In this document: in pieces, positions 6,958 to 15,184 of the stretch
Position numbering within the stretch: the stretch's first letter is position 1
How the letters are laid out: each line of letters begins with the position of its first letter
Program-made: the position numbers and the translations under genes
The notes under the pieces: model-generated
Told to the model about the DNA's origin: nothing
The model's input: only the letters and a program-made list of their open reading frames with translations
Databases searched by the model: none
Assembly: GCA_036266975.1 (NCBI GenBank)
Contig: DATAWZ010000117.1
Span: 1-34,494, forward strand
DNA from: DATAWZ01 sp036266975
GTDB lineage: Bacteria > Actinomycetota > Thermoleophilia > Solirubrobacterales > Solirubrobacteraceae
Length of the DNA stretch: 34,494 bases
Reading direction: 5' to 3'

Positions 6958-9114
6958 ATGGGCGAGCAGACCGATCTGCACGAGAACCGCTTCGCGCGGC
7001 TGGCACGCTTCGTGCTCACCCACCGCCGCCGGGTGATCGCCGTCTGGGTCGTCCTGTTCATCGCCGGCGGCGTCGGCGCCGCCAACGTCTCCCACCGGCT
7101 GACCTACGACTTCTCGCTTCCCGGCCAGCCGGGGTACGACACCGCCCGCCAGATCACCCGCCTGTACGGCAACGGCGGCGACGTGGACCCGTCGATCGCG
7201 GTCATCACCGTGCCGGCGGGGCAGCACGTTTCCGATCAAGCCGGTGCGCTCGCGGCGGCCACCGCGCGGCTGGCCGCCCAGGAGCCGCGGGTGCGCCTCG
7301 TCGACGCCGGCGCGGCGCCGCCGGACGCCGGCCGCTTCGTGACCGCCGACGGGCGCACGACCTTCGTGCTGATGTTCACCGCGCAGGAGCGCGGCCTCGG
7401 GGCCCCCTCGGCGCCGGCGCATGCCGTCGATGCGCTGCGCGCGCTCGTCCCGCCCGGCGATCAGGTGCAGCTGACCGGCCTGCAGCAGCTCTCCAGCGGC
7501 GCCTCCTCGAGCGGACCCGGGGTCCTTATCGAGACGCTGATCGGCGGCGCCGGCGCGCTCGCGGTGCTCGCCTTCGTGTTCGCCTCGCTGCTCGCGCTCG
7601 TGCCGCTGCTCATCGCCGCCGTCGCGATCCTCACGACGCTGCTGGTGATCCTGGCGCTCACCTACGTGGCGAACGTCTCCTTCGTGGTCGAGTTCCTGGT
7701 CTCGCTCGTCGGACTGGGGGTCGCCATCGACTACTCGCTGCTGATCGTCACGCGCTGGCGCGAGGAGCGCCACCGCGGCGCGAGCAACGAGGACGCGGTC
7801 ATGCGGGCGATGGCCACCGCCGGACGCGCGGTGATGCTCTCGGGCCTGACCGTCGCCATCGGCCTGGTCTCGCTCATCGTGCTGCCCGTCCCGGCCCTGC
7901 GCAGCGTCGGCTACGGCGGCATGCTCATCCCGCTGGTCTCGGTGATCGTCGCGCTCACCCTGCTGCCCGCGCTGCTGGGCGGGATCGGCCCGCGCGTGGA
8001 CTGGCCGCGCGTGCGCGACGAGCGCCGCGCGAGCCCGGGCTGGACGCGCTGGGCGCAGGTCGTGGTGGCGCGCCGGCGGCTCTCGGCCGTGGTCGCGATC
8101 GCCCTGCTCGCCGTGCTGCTCGTACCCGTCTTCAGCCTCACCACCGGCGAGACGAGCGCGGCGGCGCTCGCCCGCTCGGGGGAGGCCCACGGCGCCTACT
8201 CGCGCCTGCGCGCCGGCGGCGTGCCGAGCGGCGTGCTCACGCCGATCGAGGTGCTCGTGCGCTCGGACGCCGCGCCGGCGACGCTGCGCACGCTGAGCGC
8301 CGTCCCCGGCGTGGCCTACGCCGTGCGCTCGCGGTCGCCGAGATGGAGCCGGGATGGCACCACCGACCTGCTCGCGATCCCGGCCGCCGAGACGGTCAAC
8401 TCGAGCTCGCTGCAGGTCGTGCGCGCCACGCGCGCGGCGATCGACGGGCGGCCCGGGGTGATCGGCGTGGCCGGCGACGGGGCGATCGAGCTCGACTACC
8501 AGCACGCGGTGTTCGGGAGCTTCCCGCTGATGTTCGCCCTGATCGCGCTGCTGACCATCGCCCTGCTGGCGCGCGCCTTCCGCTCGATCGTGCTCGCGGT
8601 CAAGGCGGTCGTCTTGAACCTGATCTCGATGGGCGCCGCGTTCGGGCTGATGACGTGGTTCTGGCAGGACGGCCACGGGTCGCAGGCGGTCTTCGGGATC
8701 AGCGCGACCGGGGCGATCACCTTCTGGGTGCCGCTGATGGTCTTCGCGTTCCTGTTCGGGCTCTCGATGGACTACGAGGTGTTCATCCTCTCCCGCGTGC
8801 GCGAGGAGTACGAGCGCACGGGCTCCACCGACCAGGCGGTCATCACCGGGCTGGGACGGACCGGGCGCCTGGTCACCAGCGCCGCGCTGATCCTCTTCCT
8901 GGCCTTTGCCTGCATGGCCGCCGCGCCCGACACCGACATCAAGGTGCTCGCCACCGGGCTGGGCGCGGGGATCCTGCTCGACGCGACGATCGTCCGGGCG
9001 CTGCTGCTGCCGGCGCTGGTGGCGACGTTCGGGCGCTGGAACTGGTGGATGCCGACGCCGGTCGCCCGCGTGCTGCGGATCGAGCCGGCGCCGCTCACGG
9101 TGGCCGGCTCATGA
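6958..9114 (+). CDS. MMPL family (RND superfamily) transporter
   Basis: A 718-residue RND-type exporter of the MMPL group, typical of lipid or drug transport in actinobacteria. The layout is an N-terminal membrane helix after THRRRVIAVWVV, a periplasmic domain (about 45-190), a helix block with GLGVAIDYSLLIVTRWREER, a second extracytoplasmic domain (about 400-540), and a second block with GLSMDYEVFILSRVREEY. The duplicated xxDYxxxxxxRxREE motifs mark the two pseudo-repeats and the proton-relay Asp residues. The ATG at 6958 was chosen because CGGAGG (6947-6952) lies five bases before it; the frame is open further upstream into the operator. Probably controlled by the divergent MarR protein. 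Substrate unknown. Confidence 0.93.
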   Translation: MGEQTDLHENRFARLARFVLTHRRRVIAVWVVLFIAGGVGAANVSHRLTYDFSLPGQPGYDTARQITRLYGNGGDVDPSIAVITVPAGQHVSDQAGALAAATARLAAQEPRVRLVDAGAAPPDAGRFVTADGRTTFVLMFTAQERGLGAPSAPAHAVDALRALVPPGDQVQLTGLQQLSSGASSSGPGVLIETLIGGAGALAVLAFVFASLLALVPLLIAAVAILTTLLVILALTYVANVSFVVEFLVSLVGLGVAIDYSLLIVTRWREERHRGASNEDAVMRAMATAGRAVMLSGLTVAIGLVSLIVLPVPALRSVGYGGMLIPLVSVIVALTLLPALLGGIGPRVDWPRVRDERRASPGWTRWAQVVVARRRLSAVVAIALLAVLLVPVFSLTTGETSAAALARSGEAHGAYSRLRAGGVPSGVLTPIEVLVRSDAAPATLRTLSAVPGVAYAVRSRSPRWSRDGTTDLLAIPAAETVNSSSLQVVRATRAAIDGRPGVIGVAGDGAIELDYQHAVFGSFPLMFALIALLTIALLARAFRSIVLAVKAVVLNLISMGAAFGLMTWFWQDGHGSQAVFGISATGAITFWVPLMVFAFLFGLSMDYEVFILSRVREEYERTGSTDQAVITGLGRTGRLVTSAALILFLAFACMAAAPDTDIKVLATGLGAGILLDATIVRALLLPALVATFGRWNWWMPTPVARVLRIEPAPLTVAGS

Positions 9115-9157
9115 GCGCCGGGCGCCCGGGCACGGGCCGCTACTGTGCTCTCCTCGC

Positions 9158-10147
9158 ATGACGACCGGCGAGAACGGCATCGAGGTGCAAGGGCTCGTCC
9201 GCGAGTTCAAGGGCGGCGTGCGAGCCGTCGACGGCATCGACCTGACGGTCGCGCCGGGTGAGATCTACGGCTTTCTCGGCCCCAACGGCGCGGGCAAGTC
9301 GACGACCACGCTCGTGCTCACCACGCTCCTGCCGCCCACCGCGGGCCGAGCCACGGTGGCCGGGCTGGACGTCGTGCACGAGGGCGCCGCCGTGCGCCGG
9401 GCGATCGGCGCCTCGCTGCAGGAATCGGCGCTCGATCCCTTCCTGACCGGCCGCGAGCACATGCGGTTGCAGGGCGCGCTGCACGGCCTGGTCAAGGACG
9501 AACGCGAGCGGCGCGGCCGCGAGCTGCTCGAGCGCGTCGGCCTCAGCGAGGCCGCGGACCGCAAGGTCGGCGGCTACTCGGGCGGCATGAAGCGGCGCCT
9601 GGACCTCGCGCTGGCGCTCGTGCACCGCCCGCGGCTGCTCTTCCTGGACGAGCCGACCACCGGCCTGGATCCGCAGAGCCGCGCCGCGCTGTGGGAGGAG
9701 GTGCGCCGGTTGGCCGGCGAGGACGGGGTGACGGTCTTCCTGACCACGCAGTACCTGGAGGAGGCCGACGTGCTCGCCGATCGCGTCGGCATCATCGATC
9801 GCGGCCGGCTGGTCGCCGAGGGTACGCCCGCCGAGCTGAAGGCCGGGATCGGGCGTCCCAGCGTCGAGGCCATCCCGGTCGATCCCACCGACCGCGACCG
9901 GCTGCGCGCGGTGCTCAGCCGTTTCGGCGAGCAGGCCGCCACCTCGCCCCGCGGCGTGGCCGCGCGCCTGCCCGAGGGGGTGGGCGACCTGGCCGACGTC
10001 GTGCGCGCACTCGACGCCGAGGGGCTGAAGGTCGCCGACCTGCGCCTGCACGCGCCGACGCTCGACGACGTCTTCCTGGCCAAGACCGGCCGCTCGCTGG
10101 AGGGCGCGGCCGAGCAGGCCGCCGAAGCGGAGGACGGCAGGCGATGA
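9158..10147 (+). CDS. ABC transporter ATP-binding protein, DrrA type
   Basis: A 329-residue ATPase of the daunorubicin-resistance (DrrA) group powering an ABC-2 exporter. Motifs: Walker A GPNGAGKST (41-49), signature YSGGMKR (140-146), Walker B LLFLDEP (160-166). The H-loop position is TTQYLEEAD, with Gln198 in place of the usual His, as is normal for DrrA-type subunits. The C-terminal extension (from about 225) with LHAPTLDDVFLAKTGRSL matches the DrrA C-terminal domain. ATG 43 bases after the MMPL stop; a TACTGT box at 9141-9146 could give it its own promoter. It overlaps the first permease by ATGA. Confidence 0.93.
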   Translation: MTTGENGIEVQGLVREFKGGVRAVDGIDLTVAPGEIYGFLGPNGAGKSTTTLVLTTLLPPTAGRATVAGLDVVHEGAAVRRAIGASLQESALDPFLTGREHMRLQGALHGLVKDERERRGRELLERVGLSEAADRKVGGYSGGMKRRLDLALALVHRPRLLFLDEPTTGLDPQSRAALWEEVRRLAGEDGVTVFLTTQYLEEADVLADRVGIIDRGRLVAEGTPAELKAGIGRPSVEAIPVDPTDRDRLRAVLSRFGEQAATSPRGVAARLPEGVGDLADVVRALDAEGLKVADLRLHAPTLDDVFLAKTGRSLEGAAEQAAEAEDGRR

Positions 10148-10926
10148 ACCCCGACACGCTCGGCGTCCAGATCGCCACGCTCGCCCGGCGCTCGATGCTC
10201 AAGACGCTGCGCCAGCCCTTTCAGCTGTTCCCGATCATCTTCTTCCCGGCGATGCTGCTCGCCGTCAACGCGACCGGGCTGAAGGCCGCCACCCACCTGC
10301 CCGGCTTTCCGACCCACTCCTACATCTCCTTCGCAATCGCCGTCGCCTTCATCCAGGGCGGGATGTTCTCGCTGATCAACGCGGGCACGAACCTGGCCGA
10401 GGACATCACCAGCGGCTTCTTCAACCGCCTGGCCCTGACCCCGATGCGCCGGCCGGCGCTGATCGGCGGCCTGCTCATCGGCGTGGGGGCGCTCGGGGCG
10501 CTGCAGTCGGCCATCTACGTGATCCTCGGCCTCGCCGCCGGCGCGCACCTGGACGCCGGGGTGGGCGGCGCGCTGGTGATCGTCGGGCTGGGGGCGCTCG
10601 TCGCGCTCGGCTTCGGCGCGTTCGGCTGCGTGGCCGCGCTGCTGACCGGATCGGGCGAGGCGGTCCAGGGGCTCTTCCCGCTCGTCTTCGTGTTCATCTT
10701 CCTGTCCTCGTCGAACCTGCCCCGCAACCTGCTGCACACGGGCTGGTTTCACACCGTGGCCACCTGGAACCCGATGTCCTACCTGATCGAGGGCTTTCGC
10801 AGCCTGTTCATCGTCGGCTGGGACGGCGCCTCGCTCGCCCGCGGCTTCGGGGTCGCCCTCGGGGTGCTCGCGCTCGGCCTGGTCGCGGTCGCCCTGTCCC
10901 TGAGCAAGCGGATGACCCGGACGTGA
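10144..10926 (+). CDS. ABC-2 type transporter permease (DrrB-like), first subunit
   Basis: A 260-residue membrane protein with about six hydrophobic segments. Near the N terminus is RSMLKTLRQPFQLFPIIFFPAM and in the middle is NLAEDITSGFFNRLALTPMRR, the cytoplasmic motif of ABC-2 permeases. The end has TVATWNPMSYLIEGFRSLF, the conserved ABC-2 C-terminal signature. It starts ATGA-overlapped with the ATPase and ends GTGA-overlapped with a second permease of identical length, giving a likely heterodimeric exporter. The exported compound is unknown. Confidence 0.92.
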   Translation: MNPDTLGVQIATLARRSMLKTLRQPFQLFPIIFFPAMLLAVNATGLKAATHLPGFPTHSYISFAIAVAFIQGGMFSLINAGTNLAEDITSGFFNRLALTPMRRPALIGGLLIGVGALGALQSAIYVILGLAAGAHLDAGVGGALVIVGLGALVALGFGAFGCVAALLTGSGEAVQGLFPLVFVFIFLSSSNLPRNLLHTGWFHTVATWNPMSYLIEGFRSLFIVGWDGASLARGFGVALGVLALGLVAVALSLSKRMTRT

Positions 10927-11705
10927 ACGAGCGCGGCGCATCGGTCTGGGGCGTGGCGCGCGTGATCGCCTGGCGCAGCCTGCACACCTACTTCCGCCGG
11001 CCTGACCTGTTCATCCCGTCGCTGATGTTCCCGTTGATGTTCCTGGCGAGCTTCGCCGGGGGGCTCTCGGCGCTGGGCACGCTGCCCGCGCTGCACTTCC
11101 CCGCCGGCTACGAGGCCTTCCAGTTCGTCTTCGTGATCCTGCAGGCCTCGATGTTCGCGGGCCTGTTCACGGGCTTCACCGTGGCGCTGGACTTCGAGAC
11201 CGGCTTCGCGCGGCGCTTCATGCTCGCCGCCGGCGACCGCCGCGGGATCATCCTGGGCTACGCGCTGGTGGCGCTCACCCGTGCCGCGCTGACGCTCACC
11301 GTCGTCTCGACGGTGGCCGTCATCACCGGCCTGCACGTCACCGGCAGCGTCGGCGACATGTTCGCCCTGTACCTGCTCGCCGCGCTGCTCGTGCTCGTCG
11401 GCTTCGGCTGGGCGTGCGGGGTCGCGATGCGCTTTCGCACGATCCAGGCCGGCCCACTGATGCAGACCCCGGTCTTCCTGCTGCTGTTCCTGGCGCCGGT
11501 GTACGTGCCGCTCTCGCTGCTGAAGGGCTGGCTGCACACGGTGGCCAGCGTGAACCCGGCGACGGCCTTCCTGGACGGCGGCCGAGGCTTCATCGCCGGC
11601 GTCGAGGCGCACGCCTGGCTCGCCTTCGGATGCGCCGCCGGCCTGATCGTCCTGTTCGCCCTGTGGTCCCTGGGTGGGCTACGGTCCGCCGAGCGTCAGG
11701 CATAG
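10923..11705 (+). CDS. ABC-2 type transporter permease (DrrB-like), second subunit
   Basis: A 260-residue ABC-2 permease paralogous to its neighbour. It has an N-terminal WRSLHTYFRRPDLFIPSLMF, a middle cytoplasmic motif DFETGFARRFMLAAGDRRG and a C-terminal HTVASVNPATAFLDGGRGF. GTG start overlaps the upstream stop. It is the last gene of the exporter operon. The following intergenic DNA carries a terminator-like hairpin whose T run faces the opposite strand, so plus-strand termination of this operon is not clearly marked. Confidence 0.92.
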   Translation: MNERGASVWGVARVIAWRSLHTYFRRPDLFIPSLMFPLMFLASFAGGLSALGTLPALHFPAGYEAFQFVFVILQASMFAGLFTGFTVALDFETGFARRFMLAAGDRRGIILGYALVALTRAALTLTVVSTVAVITGLHVTGSVGDMFALYLLAALLVLVGFGWACGVAMRFRTIQAGPLMQTPVFLLLFLAPVYVPLSLLKGWLHTVASVNPATAFLDGGRGFIAGVEAHAWLAFGCAAGLIVLFALWSLGGLRSAERQA

Positions 11706-11715
11706 AGGTCATCCG

Positions 11716-11744
11716 AAAACCCCGCCGCGCACGTCTGACGGCGG
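11716..11744 (-). terminator. Intrinsic terminator on the minus strand
   Basis: Reading leftward, CCGCCG (11744-11739) pairs with CGGCGG (11727-11722) and is followed by GG then TTTT (11719-11716). A T4 run right after a GC stem is unusual in this GC-rich DNA. No minus-strand protein gene is upstream, so the transcript it would end is the repeat/RNA element at 11746-11830. On the plus strand the same hairpin has no T run. Confidence 0.5.
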
Positions 11745-11745
11745 C

Positions 11746-11830
11746 GCACCGGCGCGCTGCGGCGTCCTCGGAGCCGGCAATAGCTCAACTATTCCCGGCT
11801 CCTGCGTCCTTGCATCGCTTGGTCCGGCGC
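11746..11830 (-). ncRNA. Candidate structured RNA / dispersed repeat, copy 1
   Basis: On the minus strand an apical 14-bp hairpin (11802-11789 with 11783-11770, one mismatch, loop TTGAG) is flanked by AGGACGCA (11810-11803) and GAGGACGCC (11769-11761). Outside these, TGC (11814-11812) pairs with GCA (11760-11758). GCGCCGG (11830-11824) pairs with CCGGTGC (11752-11746). A terminator-like hairpin and TTTT follow. A second copy with the same core lies at 20019-20098. Homology of the two copies is directly visible; that it is an RNA is inferred. Confidence 0.5.
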
Positions 11831-11868
11831 TCGTCAGCCGCACACGCCGGAGTTCTCGGACAACCTCG

Positions 11869-11874
11869 TAGACT
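11869..11874 (+). promoter_or_regulatory. -10 box for leaderless epimerase transcript
   Basis: TAGACT ends seven bases before the ATG at 11882, the spacing expected when transcription begins at the start codon. No good -35 box is seen. Confidence 0.45.
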
Positions 11875-11881
11875 GACGGCG

Positions 11882-12307
11882 ATGTTCGAGCGCATCGATC
11901 ACGTCGGCGTGGCCGTCGAGGACCTCGACGCCGCCCTGGCCGTCTTCGCCGGGCCCTTCGGAATGCCCACCGCGCACCGCGAGGTCGTCGAGAGCCAGGG
12001 GGTCGAGGCGGTGCTCCTCGACGTCGGCGAGAACCACGTCGAGCTGCTGCGTCCGCTGGGCCCGGACACGCCGGTCGGCAGGTTCCTGGCCAGGCGCGGG
12101 CCCGGCCTGCACCACGTCGCCTATCAGGTGACCGACATCGACGCGACCCTGCGCGCGCTCAGCGAGGCCGGGCTGCGGCTGATCGACACCGAGCCGCGGG
12201 TCGGCATCCGCGACTCGCGCGTGGCCTTTCTGCACCCCTCCTCGAGCGGCGGGGTGCTCACCGAGATCGTCCAGCCCGCCCACGTCCACGCCGGGGCGGG
12301 CCATTGA
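11882..12307 (+). CDS. mce: Methylmalonyl-CoA epimerase
   Basis: A 141-residue vicinal-oxygen-chelate (glyoxalase fold) protein that interconverts (S)- and (R)-methylmalonyl-CoA in propionyl-CoA metabolism. The two beta-alpha-beta modules start at FERIDHVGVAVEDLDAAL and GLHHVAYQVTDIDATL. Metal ligands are His7, His78 and Glu128 (in VLTEIVQP). HVELLRPLGPDTPVGRFL is the epimerase-specific segment. Length is normal. A TAGACT box precedes the ATG by seven bases. The TTGA overlap at its end couples it to a small unknown gene. Mutase genes are not in the window. Confidence 0.92.
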   Translation: MFERIDHVGVAVEDLDAALAVFAGPFGMPTAHREVVESQGVEAVLLDVGENHVELLRPLGPDTPVGRFLARRGPGLHHVAYQVTDIDATLRALSEAGLRLIDTEPRVGIRDSRVAFLHPSSSGGVLTEIVQPAHVHAGAGH

Positions 12308-12522
12308 CGGCGGCCACGCAGCGCGTCTCGGTCGGCTTCCAGGGCGGGCAGGTGCTCGCGCTGCGGATCGCCGCTGAGCAGCTCTCGAAGCTGTACGGCG
12401 AGCTCGGCGGCGGCGGCTGGCATGACCTGCAGACCGAGGACGGGCCCGTGCGCCTGGACCTCACCCAGGTCGTCTACGTCCGCTCCGAGACCGACGTGCC
12501 GCGCGTCGGGTTCGGCAGCTAG
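12304..12522 (+). CDS. Small conserved-type protein of unknown function
   Basis: A 72-residue protein starting with TTG in a TTGA overlap with the epimerase stop. It has an amphipathic segment (VLALRIAAEQLSKLYGEL), a GGGGWHDL turn and a strand-like end (VRLDLTQVVYVR). This looks like a compact alpha/beta fold without membrane segments or metal motifs. I cannot name the family. Coupling to mce suggests co-expression. It is followed six bases later by the PAP2 gene. Confidence 0.65.
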   Translation: MTAATQRVSVGFQGGQVLALRIAAEQLSKLYGELGGGGWHDLQTEDGPVRLDLTQVVYVRSETDVPRVGFGS

Positions 12523-12528
12523 GCGCCG

Positions 12529-13053
12529 GTGAGCCTCGACCTGAGCTCCGCGGGTGGGCTCGACGGGGCGCTGCTGCGTCTGGCCCGCACCCGCGGGCAT
12601 CACCCCGCCGCCGAGCGGGCGGTGGCCGCGTTCAGCGTGTTGGGCGAGCACGGCGCGATCTGGCTCGCGCTCGGCGTCCTGGGCGCGCTCTTCTGCCCCG
12701 GCCGCCGCCGGGCGTGGATGCGCGCGAGTGGCGTCGTCGGCGGCGTCTACCTCGCCGGCTGCCTGGTCAAGGTCGCCGTGCGCCGGCCGCGGCCGAAGAT
12801 CCCCGACCTGCCGCCGCTGGTGCCCACGCCCACCCAGCTGAGCTTCCCCAGCGCCCACGCGAGTACGTCGTTCGCCGCGGCGTCCCAGTACGCGGCGCTC
12901 GGCCTGCCCGCGGCGCCGCTGTACGGCGTGGCCACCGCGCTGTCGCTCTCGCGGCTGTACCTGGGGGTGCACTACCCCTCGGATGTCGTCGCCGGCGCGG
13001 CGTTCGGCGCCGCGGTCGGCCGGCGCTGGCGCTGGCGTAAGAACCCGCGGTGA
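12529..13053 (+). CDS. PAP2 superfamily phosphatase (membrane)
   Basis: A 174-residue integral membrane phosphatase. The three PAP2 motifs are present: KVAVRRPRP (Lys81, Arg87), PSAH (107-110, catalytic His110) and SRLYLGVHYPSDV (Arg142, nucleophile His148, Asp152). Probable substrates are undecaprenyl pyrophosphate or phosphatidic acid; which one cannot be told from sequence. Membrane helices flank the motifs. GTG start six bases after the previous stop. The end overlaps the ychF GTG start (GTGA). Confidence 0.9.
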   Translation: MSLDLSSAGGLDGALLRLARTRGHHPAAERAVAAFSVLGEHGAIWLALGVLGALFCPGRRRAWMRASGVVGGVYLAGCLVKVAVRRPRPKIPDLPPLVPTPTQLSFPSAHASTSFAAASQYAALGLPAAPLYGVATALSLSRLYLGVHYPSDVVAGAAFGAAVGRRWRWRKNPR

Positions 13054-14129
13054 AGATCGGGATCGTGGGCTTGCCCAACGCGGGCAAGTCGTCGCTGTTC
13101 AACGCCCTGACCCGCGCCGGCGTCGAGGCCGCCAACTACCCGTTCACGACGATCGAGCCCAACGTCGCCGTCGTCCCGGTGATCGACGAGCGCCTGGCCG
13201 CGGTGGCCGAGACGGTCCGGTCGAGCGAGCTCGTGCACGACACGATCGACTTCCACGACATCGCCGGCCTGGTCGCCGGCGCCCACAAGGGCGAGGGTCT
13301 GGGCAACCGCTTCCTGGCCAACATCCGCGAGACCGACGCGATCGTGCACGTCGTGCGCGCCCACCAGGACGCGCAGGTGATCCACCCCGACGGGCGCGTG
13401 AACCCGCTCGCCGACATCGAGACGATCGAGACCGAGCTGATGCTCGCCGACCTCGAGCAGGCCGAGCGCCGCCACGATCGCGTGGTGCGGACCGCCCGGG
13501 GCGGCGAGCGCGCGGCGGTCGCCGAGGAGGCGTGGCTGCGCGAGGTGATCGAGGGGCTGCGGGCCGGTCGACCGGTGCGCGAGCTCCCGCCGCCGGCCGA
13601 CGCGCCGACCGCGGCCCGCGATCTGGGCTCGCTGACCTCAAAGCCCGTGCTGTTCGTGGCCAACGTCGACGAGGGCGACGACGAGGTCCCGCCGGCGATC
13701 GCCGAGTACGCCGAGGCGCAGGGCGCCGTCGCGGTCGCCGTCTCGGCGCGGCTGGAGGCCGAGCTGTCCGAGCTCGACGCCGAGGAGGCGGCATCGATGC
13801 GGGCCGAGCTCGGGGTCGGCGCGTCCGGCCTGCAGCGCGTCGTCCAGGGCGCGTTCGCGCTGCTGCACCTGATCGCCTTCTTCACCGCCGGCGAGGACAA
13901 GCCCGCGCAGAGCTGGCACCTGCGCGACGGCCTGACCGCCTGGCACGCCGCCGGGCAGATCCACTCCGACATCCAGAAGGGCTTCGTGCGCGCCGAGGTG
14001 ATCGGCTGGCGCGAGCTCCTCGACGCCGGGGGCTACGCCGGCGCCCGCGACCGCGGGACGCTGCGCTTGGAGGGCCGTGACTACGCGATGGCCGACGGCG
14101 ACGTGATCACCGTGAAGTTCACGCCCTAG
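13050..14129 (+). CDS. ychF: Redox-regulated ATPase YchF (Obg/TRAFAC family)
   Basis: A 359-residue Obg-like P-loop protein, matching the usual 360-365. G1 GLPNAGKS (7-14), G3 DIAG (70-73), and NVDE (205-208) in place of NKxD, the change that makes YchF/OLA1 prefer ATP over GTP. The C-terminal TGS-like domain runs from about 275 and includes SDIQKGFVRAEVIGW. It binds ribosomes and is implicated in translation and oxidative-stress response. GTG overlaps the PAP2 stop; a TAAGAA six bases upstream is a poor -10 match. Confidence 0.96.
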   Translation: MKIGIVGLPNAGKSSLFNALTRAGVEAANYPFTTIEPNVAVVPVIDERLAAVAETVRSSELVHDTIDFHDIAGLVAGAHKGEGLGNRFLANIRETDAIVHVVRAHQDAQVIHPDGRVNPLADIETIETELMLADLEQAERRHDRVVRTARGGERAAVAEEAWLREVIEGLRAGRPVRELPPPADAPTAARDLGSLTSKPVLFVANVDEGDDEVPPAIAEYAEAQGAVAVAVSARLEAELSELDAEEAASMRAELGVGASGLQRVVQGAFALLHLIAFFTAGEDKPAQSWHLRDGLTAWHAAGQIHSDIQKGFVRAEVIGWRELLDAGGYAGARDRGTLRLEGRDYAMADGDVITVKFTP

Positions 14130-14175
14130 CCTAGCTGTGGCGATGGGGGCCTGCGAGTCACACCCGGCGTCGTGT

Positions 14176-14204
14176 TTGACAGCGCCGGGACGCACGGCTA
14201 GCGT
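14176..14204 (+). promoter_or_regulatory. Consensus promoter TTGACA-17-TAGCGT
   Basis: TTGACA (14176-14181), a 17-bp spacer and TAGCGT (14199-14204) make the only near-perfect housekeeping-type promoter seen in the window. The expected start point is at about 14211, at or beside the GTG of the following gene. Confidence 0.65.
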
Positions 14205-14209
14205 ACCGA

Positions 14210-14770
14210 GTGTGGTCCCCGAGGCGTGACCAATCCGGCGGCGAATCAGGGTACCAGTCGGTGGCGCGCCCGCGCGCGCACCCGGTGCCCGGACGGCGGC
14301 CGCCGGGAGCACTGCTCCTCGCGCGCCTTGCCGCCCGGACCGCGCCCGCCGGGGCGCGCACGATCACCGACGGGCCGCGGACCGGGACGGTCGCCGAGCT
14401 CGCCGCCCGCAAGCGCAGCCTGCTGGTCACCTTCCGGCGCAGCGGCGCCCCGGTCGCCACGCCGGTGTGGGCGGCGCAGGGAGACGGGCGCTTCTACGTT
14501 CGCAGCGAGCGCACCGCGGGCAAGATCAAGCGGCTGGGCAACGACTCGCGCGTGCTGATCGCGCCCTGCACGACGCGCGGCAAGCCGCTCGGCGCACCCC
14601 TGGAGGCGCGGGCGGGCGTGGTCGCGGCCGATCGCGAGCCGGTGGCCGAGCGCGCGCTCTCGAGCCGCTACGGGCTCGGGCGGACGCTGTTCGAATGGAC
14701 CTTCGATCGGCTGCGGATCGACATGTGCTACCTGGAGATCACCCCGGGGGCGTGGGGCGAGGGACGCTGA
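14210..14770 (+). CDS. PPOX-class flavin/F420-type oxidoreductase
   Basis: The conserved part (about residues 58-186) is a pyridoxamine-5'-phosphate-oxidase-like split barrel: SLLVTFRRSGAPVATPVWAA, RFYVRSERTAGKIKRLGND, then the C-terminal IDMCYLEITPGAW. Actinobacterial members of this group commonly bind F420 or FMN and reduce quinones or similar compounds. The roughly 55 residues before this domain are Arg/Pro/Ala-rich and not family-like. The true start is therefore uncertain, since no ATG exists in frame and GTG at 14210 or 14261 are both possible. The GTG at 14210 is favoured by the promoter just upstream. It runs convergently to the LysM gene, three bases apart. Confidence 0.8.
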   Translation: MWSPRRDQSGGESGYQSVARPRAHPVPGRRPPGALLLARLAARTAPAGARTITDGPRTGTVAELAARKRSLLVTFRRSGAPVATPVWAAQGDGRFYVRSERTAGKIKRLGNDSRVLIAPCTTRGKPLGAPLEARAGVVAADREPVAERALSSRYGLGRTLFEWTFDRLRIDMCYLEITPGAWGEGR

Positions 14771-14773
14771 GGC

Positions 14774-15136
14774 TCAGCGGACGCGGACGCGCTGGCCGGT
14801 GTGGACCGCGTTCGGCTTCAGCCCGGGGTTCAGGGCCAGCAGCGTCGCCACGGTCGTCTCCTCGCGCTTGGCGATGAAGGTGAGCGTCTGGCCCTTGCCC
14901 ACCTTCCAGTAGCCGTGCTTGGGTCGGCCCGGGCCGACCTTGGGGATCACCAGCGCCGCGGTCTTCGCCGCGGCGGAGTGGTGGTCGTGCCGGTAGTGCT
15001 TGACCGTGAGCAGGACGGTGACGGCGAAGGCGATCAGGGCCACCGGGGCCAGGAAGCGCAGCACGCCTCGTTTCGGGCGCACGGGGTCCGGGTAATCAAA
15101 GATCTCCCGTTCGGGGTCCGATACCGCCTGCGCCAT
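14774..15136 (-). CDS. LysM-domain membrane-anchored protein
   Basis: A 120-residue protein with an N-terminal cytoplasmic stretch of about 25 residues, one membrane segment (FLAPVALIAFAVTVLLTV, about 28-46), a His-rich linker, and a C-terminal LysM domain (about 75-119: KVGKGQTLTFIAKREETTVATLLALNPGL). LysM binds peptidoglycan, so the protein should tie the membrane to the cell wall. No catalytic domain is attached. A TACCTT -10 box lies seven bases before the ATG. Confidence 0.87.
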   Translation of the reverse strand: MAQAVSDPEREIFDYPDPVRPKRGVLRFLAPVALIAFAVTVLLTVKHYRHDHHSAAAKTAALVIPKVGPGRPKHGYWKVGKGQTLTFIAKREETTVATLLALNPGLKPNAVHTGQRVRVR

Positions 15137-15143
15137 GGCGGTT

Positions 15144-15149
15144 AAGGTA
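15144..15149 (-). promoter_or_regulatory. -10 box for leaderless LysM-gene transcript
   Basis: On the minus strand TACCTT ends seven bases before the ATG at 15136. Same geometry as at 3750, 11869, 16119 and 21641. Confidence 0.45.
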
Positions 15150-15184
15150 GCGCGCGCCCGTGACGGCGTGGTCTCGAACCGGTC

